This document shows positions 40,101 to 41,452 of a DNA stretch of 41,452 nucleotides, in pieces. The position numbers and the translations under genes are program-made. Origin of the DNA: an uncultured Eubacterium sp. (GTDB taxonomy: Bacteria > Bacillota > Clostridia > Lachnospirales > Lachnospiraceae); the NCBI GenBank assembly GCA_910584065.1, contig CAJTZN010000035.1, forward strand, positions 1 to 41,452, read 5' to 3'. The notes beneath the pieces are model-generated. The model saw only the letters and a program-made list of their open reading frames with translations. It ran no database searches and had not been told where the DNA came from. Every line of letters begins with the position of its first letter. Positions within the stretch are counted from its first letter, which is position 1.

Positions 40101-41019
40101 TCGGTTTCGATAATGAATTATACTCTGTATCAAGTTCATATTGTCCCAATGCCGAACCCCTGTGATCAGCACCATCTCCATGATTCAGCGTAACCATTCT
40201 CCCTGGACTCAATCCTTCATCTACCAGAAGAAACTGATTATAGGAATGAGAGACCCAGGCATAATAATAGGCCAAAGCATAATTTGTCTGTACGGGGGAC
40301 AGATCCGACTCCACAAGATCAAACATCATGCTGCGCTGGTGGCCATCCACTCCTTTATAACAGCTGTTGATATAGAGATGTCCTCCATACTCCGCCATAC
40401 GGAGGCTCCCGGCCTCGCATGGATATACGACTCCACCGTTGCTATCACTCCCGCAAAAACTGCCATTATCCGAATTCAGGTCAACCGATCCCTGAAGCTG
40501 CCATGTTTTATCATATTTGAGCACACGCATAAACGTCTGGTCTGCAGACCAGTTTTTTTCGTCAAGATTCTGCTTCCATACCACATAGTAATAGCCGCTG
40601 CCTGCATAGAATCCGGCAAGAGATTCCAGCTTTTTTTCTTCCTCAATATACTTCTGTGTTTTCAGCTGAAACTGTTCATCATAATACTCCACCAAAAGCA
40701 AATCCTTTTTTGCCCCCTCCGTCGAAACATCCTCCGCCGAGCTAGAACTCTTCCCCGCCACAAACTGCACGCGCATATAAGCGCCCTCTTCTTCTACCAG
40801 ATAAGAAGAGACCAGATTCCCATATGTATGATAATTCTGATCATTCAGGTTGTCGGCCATATCAGGCTGTGATCCCGCCGTGTTATAAGTCTGCGCAGTA
40901 TCCGCTTTTTCGGCAGCAAACGCCTCTTTCGCCATCGGCTGGGAAAATGGATTCACAGCAGCACCCAGCATCACAACTGCCATGACCCCGGCAATTGCTT
41001 TCTTCCATTTTAGTTTCAT
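37102..41019 (-). CDS. Large secreted fibronectin type III surface protein
   Basis: 1305 aa from the ATG at 41019; GGCGGAG 7 bases upstream favours it over an ATG at 41061. Signal peptide at residues 1-35 (MKLKWKKAIAGVMAVVMLG, ending AFAAE). Residues about 60-500 contain irregular beta-rich repeats that could form a propeller (YYVVWKQNLDEKNW, FLVIWREGKQIPHEIG). From about 510 on there are at least six fibronectin-III-like modules (VYLEWEPVSGADGYCI, GVLLTWDEVEGATDYYIYYY, GIELQWKPVEGADGYVIF), separated by Pro/Thr/Ser linkers such as TPSPGAATPSPGAVTPSPG. The Lys-rich C-terminal module ends in WGKKKRIKIKR, typical of secreted Lachnospiraceae proteins. No sortase signal is present. Probable surface adhesin or matrix protein. 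Confidence 0.83.
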   Translation of the reverse strand: MKLKWKKAIAGVMAVVMLGAAVNPFSQPMAKEAFAAEKADTAQTYNTAGSQPDMADNLNDQNYHTYGNLVSSYLVEEEGAYMRVQFVAGKSSSSAEDVSTEGAKKDLLLVEYYDEQFQLKTQKYIEEEKKLESLAGFYAGSGYYYVVWKQNLDEKNWSADQTFMRVLKYDKTWQLQGSVDLNSDNGSFCGSDSNGGVVYPCEAGSLRMAEYGGHLYINSCYKGVDGHQRSMMFDLVESDLSPVQTNYALAYYYAWVSHSYNQFLLVDEGLSPGRMVTLNHGDGADHRGSALGQYELDTEYNSLSKPSNKEITTFSCVGGEDASGNVRNYTGASLGGLERSEASYLVAGSSIEQEEETFLTAAQRNIFVTATSRTDFSIENTKVYWLTDHAEGEGVEISTPQLVKMNDTRFLVIWREGKQIPHEIGTLKYRFVDAEGRPLGETKTAAGEITDCKPIVKDGKAVWYSSSDNEGVYFYTIDSQGTFESHGVNTVAGVPTVNKVELQKEGVYLEWEPVSGADGYCIIKNEKQENAGNTGYGYVEVLTDYETTYVEGGSTCSYLDRSEYTDGFPYEYRVCSYKICNDRKILSYGCEKIERWLFKGVQYFSAIENVASGIKLSWKPYNPYFNPSEFRIYRSRAGETEAELLTVVKGAADRYESGSVESFIDTTAEGGVAYDYSIETRRGEGVSARFVTTSYVRVETPQIRAVCNSDNTVMVSWSKASGAEKYYLRPYIWNEARQAYTSTDLKQSMSSDNLSCTVSGLKNGTKYQFGVIGKSEFIQTPSMTGTYGFDSEEAKKEITTYENPAVSELPTPSFTIVENASDGMKLAWSSVEGADGYELSIYNSTQGLRDESLASTAYLDKNVTDGQFYMYKIRAYAIKDGNKIYSAWSEAKNVKYQKPVPTARASAEPTATPGKEPVATSSARPVPTTAPEGKRPGPEITSIKNTENGVLLTWDEVEGATDYYIYYYDSDDGKFTFVGNTSKLDYIDKGVEEGKTYYYVVNAWIDKEGFSDISNIASIVIHIPGGSQPVSPTLTPSAPVMDLQSLSCFRDMYGSGIELQWKPVEGADGYVIFAYEDGVQITGQTIVGGDTKSYRFYNLKEKAAYVFCMAAYQVVGSEKVIGDRSEEKGIVFIMPPEIITPSPGAATPSPGAVTPSPGTEIPSPTNTVAPLYPTKGPLSTVSSEPTGKPNVTVEPGSTEKPQSTVEIKGKKPAKPAIKKLKNRKGKKVTLTLSKKVSGAIGYQVAYAAKSSMKGQKKKKFKSLRVTVQGLKQGKTYYFRVRAYTKRNGKMIYGSWGKKKRIKIKR

Positions 41020-41104
41020 ATCCACACTCCGCCTTTCTGTCATAAAATCCGAACCATTCATGGAGACACAGTAACGTTTTATTGTTTTTCGTCTCGTTAC
41101 CTAG

Positions 41105-41110
41105 ATTGTA
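41105..41110 (-). promoter_or_regulatory. Possible promoter of the fibronectin-III gene
   Basis: Minus-strand extended -10 (TGG-TACAAT) about 85 bases before the start, with no recognisable -35. Confidence 0.35.
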
Positions 41111-41153
41111 CCAAAATAGAAGCTCTTTTTCTAGCACTTGATAGATTTTTCTT

Positions 41154-41344
41154 TTATTTGAGATACAGATGGACGGACAGTTCCTGTCCCTGTAACGTTG
41201 CATCGACCTCGCCCCCGTGGAGCTCCACGATGCGTTTTATTTTACAATGGCAAGCCCCAGCCCGGAGCTTTGGAGGGTGCTTCTGGCCCGGTCTCCGCTG
41301 TAGAAGCGCTCAAAGATTCGGTCAGGCTCAATTTTTTCTTTCAT
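41154..41344 (-). pseudogene. Histidine-kinase C-terminal remnant with frameshift
   Basis: Minus-strand codons read EPDRIFERFYSGDRARST and SSGLGLAIVK, then a stop at 41237-41239. In another frame the protein continues RIVELHGGEVDATLQG...LYLK-stop (41154). Together these are the end of a kinase ATPase domain (G2 box and last strands). The frame is broken by a 5-base duplication (TAAAA TAAAA). Everything upstream of the F box is missing, so this cannot be a working kinase. Confidence 0.85.
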
Positions 41345-41348
41345 TCTC

Positions 41349-41452
41349 TCAAATATTAACATTCCCTACCTTATCTGTATTTTTTTCTATTGTGTTATAT
41401 TCTTCTTCAGAAAATTCAGGCATATCATCACTATTGTCGAGTTCTTCAAGTT
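41349..41452 (-). CDS. C-terminal end of an unidentified gene (5' part outside window)
   Basis: 33 codons are open from the right edge to a TGA at 41349-41351, directly before the kinase remnant. The tail is acidic (LDNSDDMPEFSEEEY). Too short to identify. It could be a real gene's end or another fragment of this disrupted region. Confidence 0.45.
   Translation of the reverse strand, partial: LEELDNSDDMPEFSEEEYNTIEKNTDKVGNVNI

Overview
The window reads as chromosomal DNA of a Gram-positive Firmicute, most likely a gut Lachnospiraceae (Clostridia). The grounds are a tryptophan T-box leader, sigma-A type promoters with 17-bp spacers, lipoproteins with Gram-positive lipoboxes, BspA-like leucine-rich repeat, BIG2 and fibronectin-III surface proteins, and a comEA/comEC locus. 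Genus and species cannot be fixed from the sequence alone. Most genes lie on the minus strand.

Region by region: 1-3783 is a large secreted leucine-rich-repeat/BIG2 protein that runs off the left edge. 3880-4971 is a trigger-factor-like lipoprotein. 5127-12251 is a complete tryptophan operon (trpE-G-D-C-F-B-A) behind a strong promoter and a T-box with a UGG specifier, so the whole pathway from chorismate should respond to uncharged tRNA-Trp. 12272-14485 is a secreted type-B carboxylesterase with BIG2-like N-terminal modules. 14572-17659 is a der-plsY-gpsA operon (ribosome GTPase plus phospholipid precursor synthesis). Then come a yjfB-like small gene, an aroB-yraN pair, glmS, an L,D-transpeptidase, holA and tRNA-Ser(CGA).

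24403-30479 is a probable five-gene operon, comEA - response regulator - histidine kinase - GerMN lipoprotein - comEC. It places a two-component system between the DNA-uptake receptor and the uptake channel. 30515-31036 is a small DMT-type exporter whose ribosome-binding site lies inside a long leader hairpin. 31120-33674 is a DUF6273/leucine-rich-repeat surface protein.

From about 33684 to the right edge the sequence is rearranged. An AraC-type gene and an oppositely oriented BIG2 gene are both missing their 5' parts and abut near 33990. Next to them lies a visibly A+T-richer cassette (58-aa protein, AraC-GNAT regulator, MATE efflux pump) bracketed by a perfect 50-bp direct repeat. Beyond it are a 1305-aa fibronectin-III surface protein, a frameshifted histidine-kinase remnant and the tail of an unidentified gene. 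The cassette looks like an acquired efflux module placed between two genes that may once have been convergent.

CDS starts below were chosen by ribosome-binding-site position where that decided the matter, so several are shorter than the longest open frame. The best candidates for something undescribed are the hairpin leader of the DMT gene, the competence/two-component operon and the repeat-bracketed efflux cassette.
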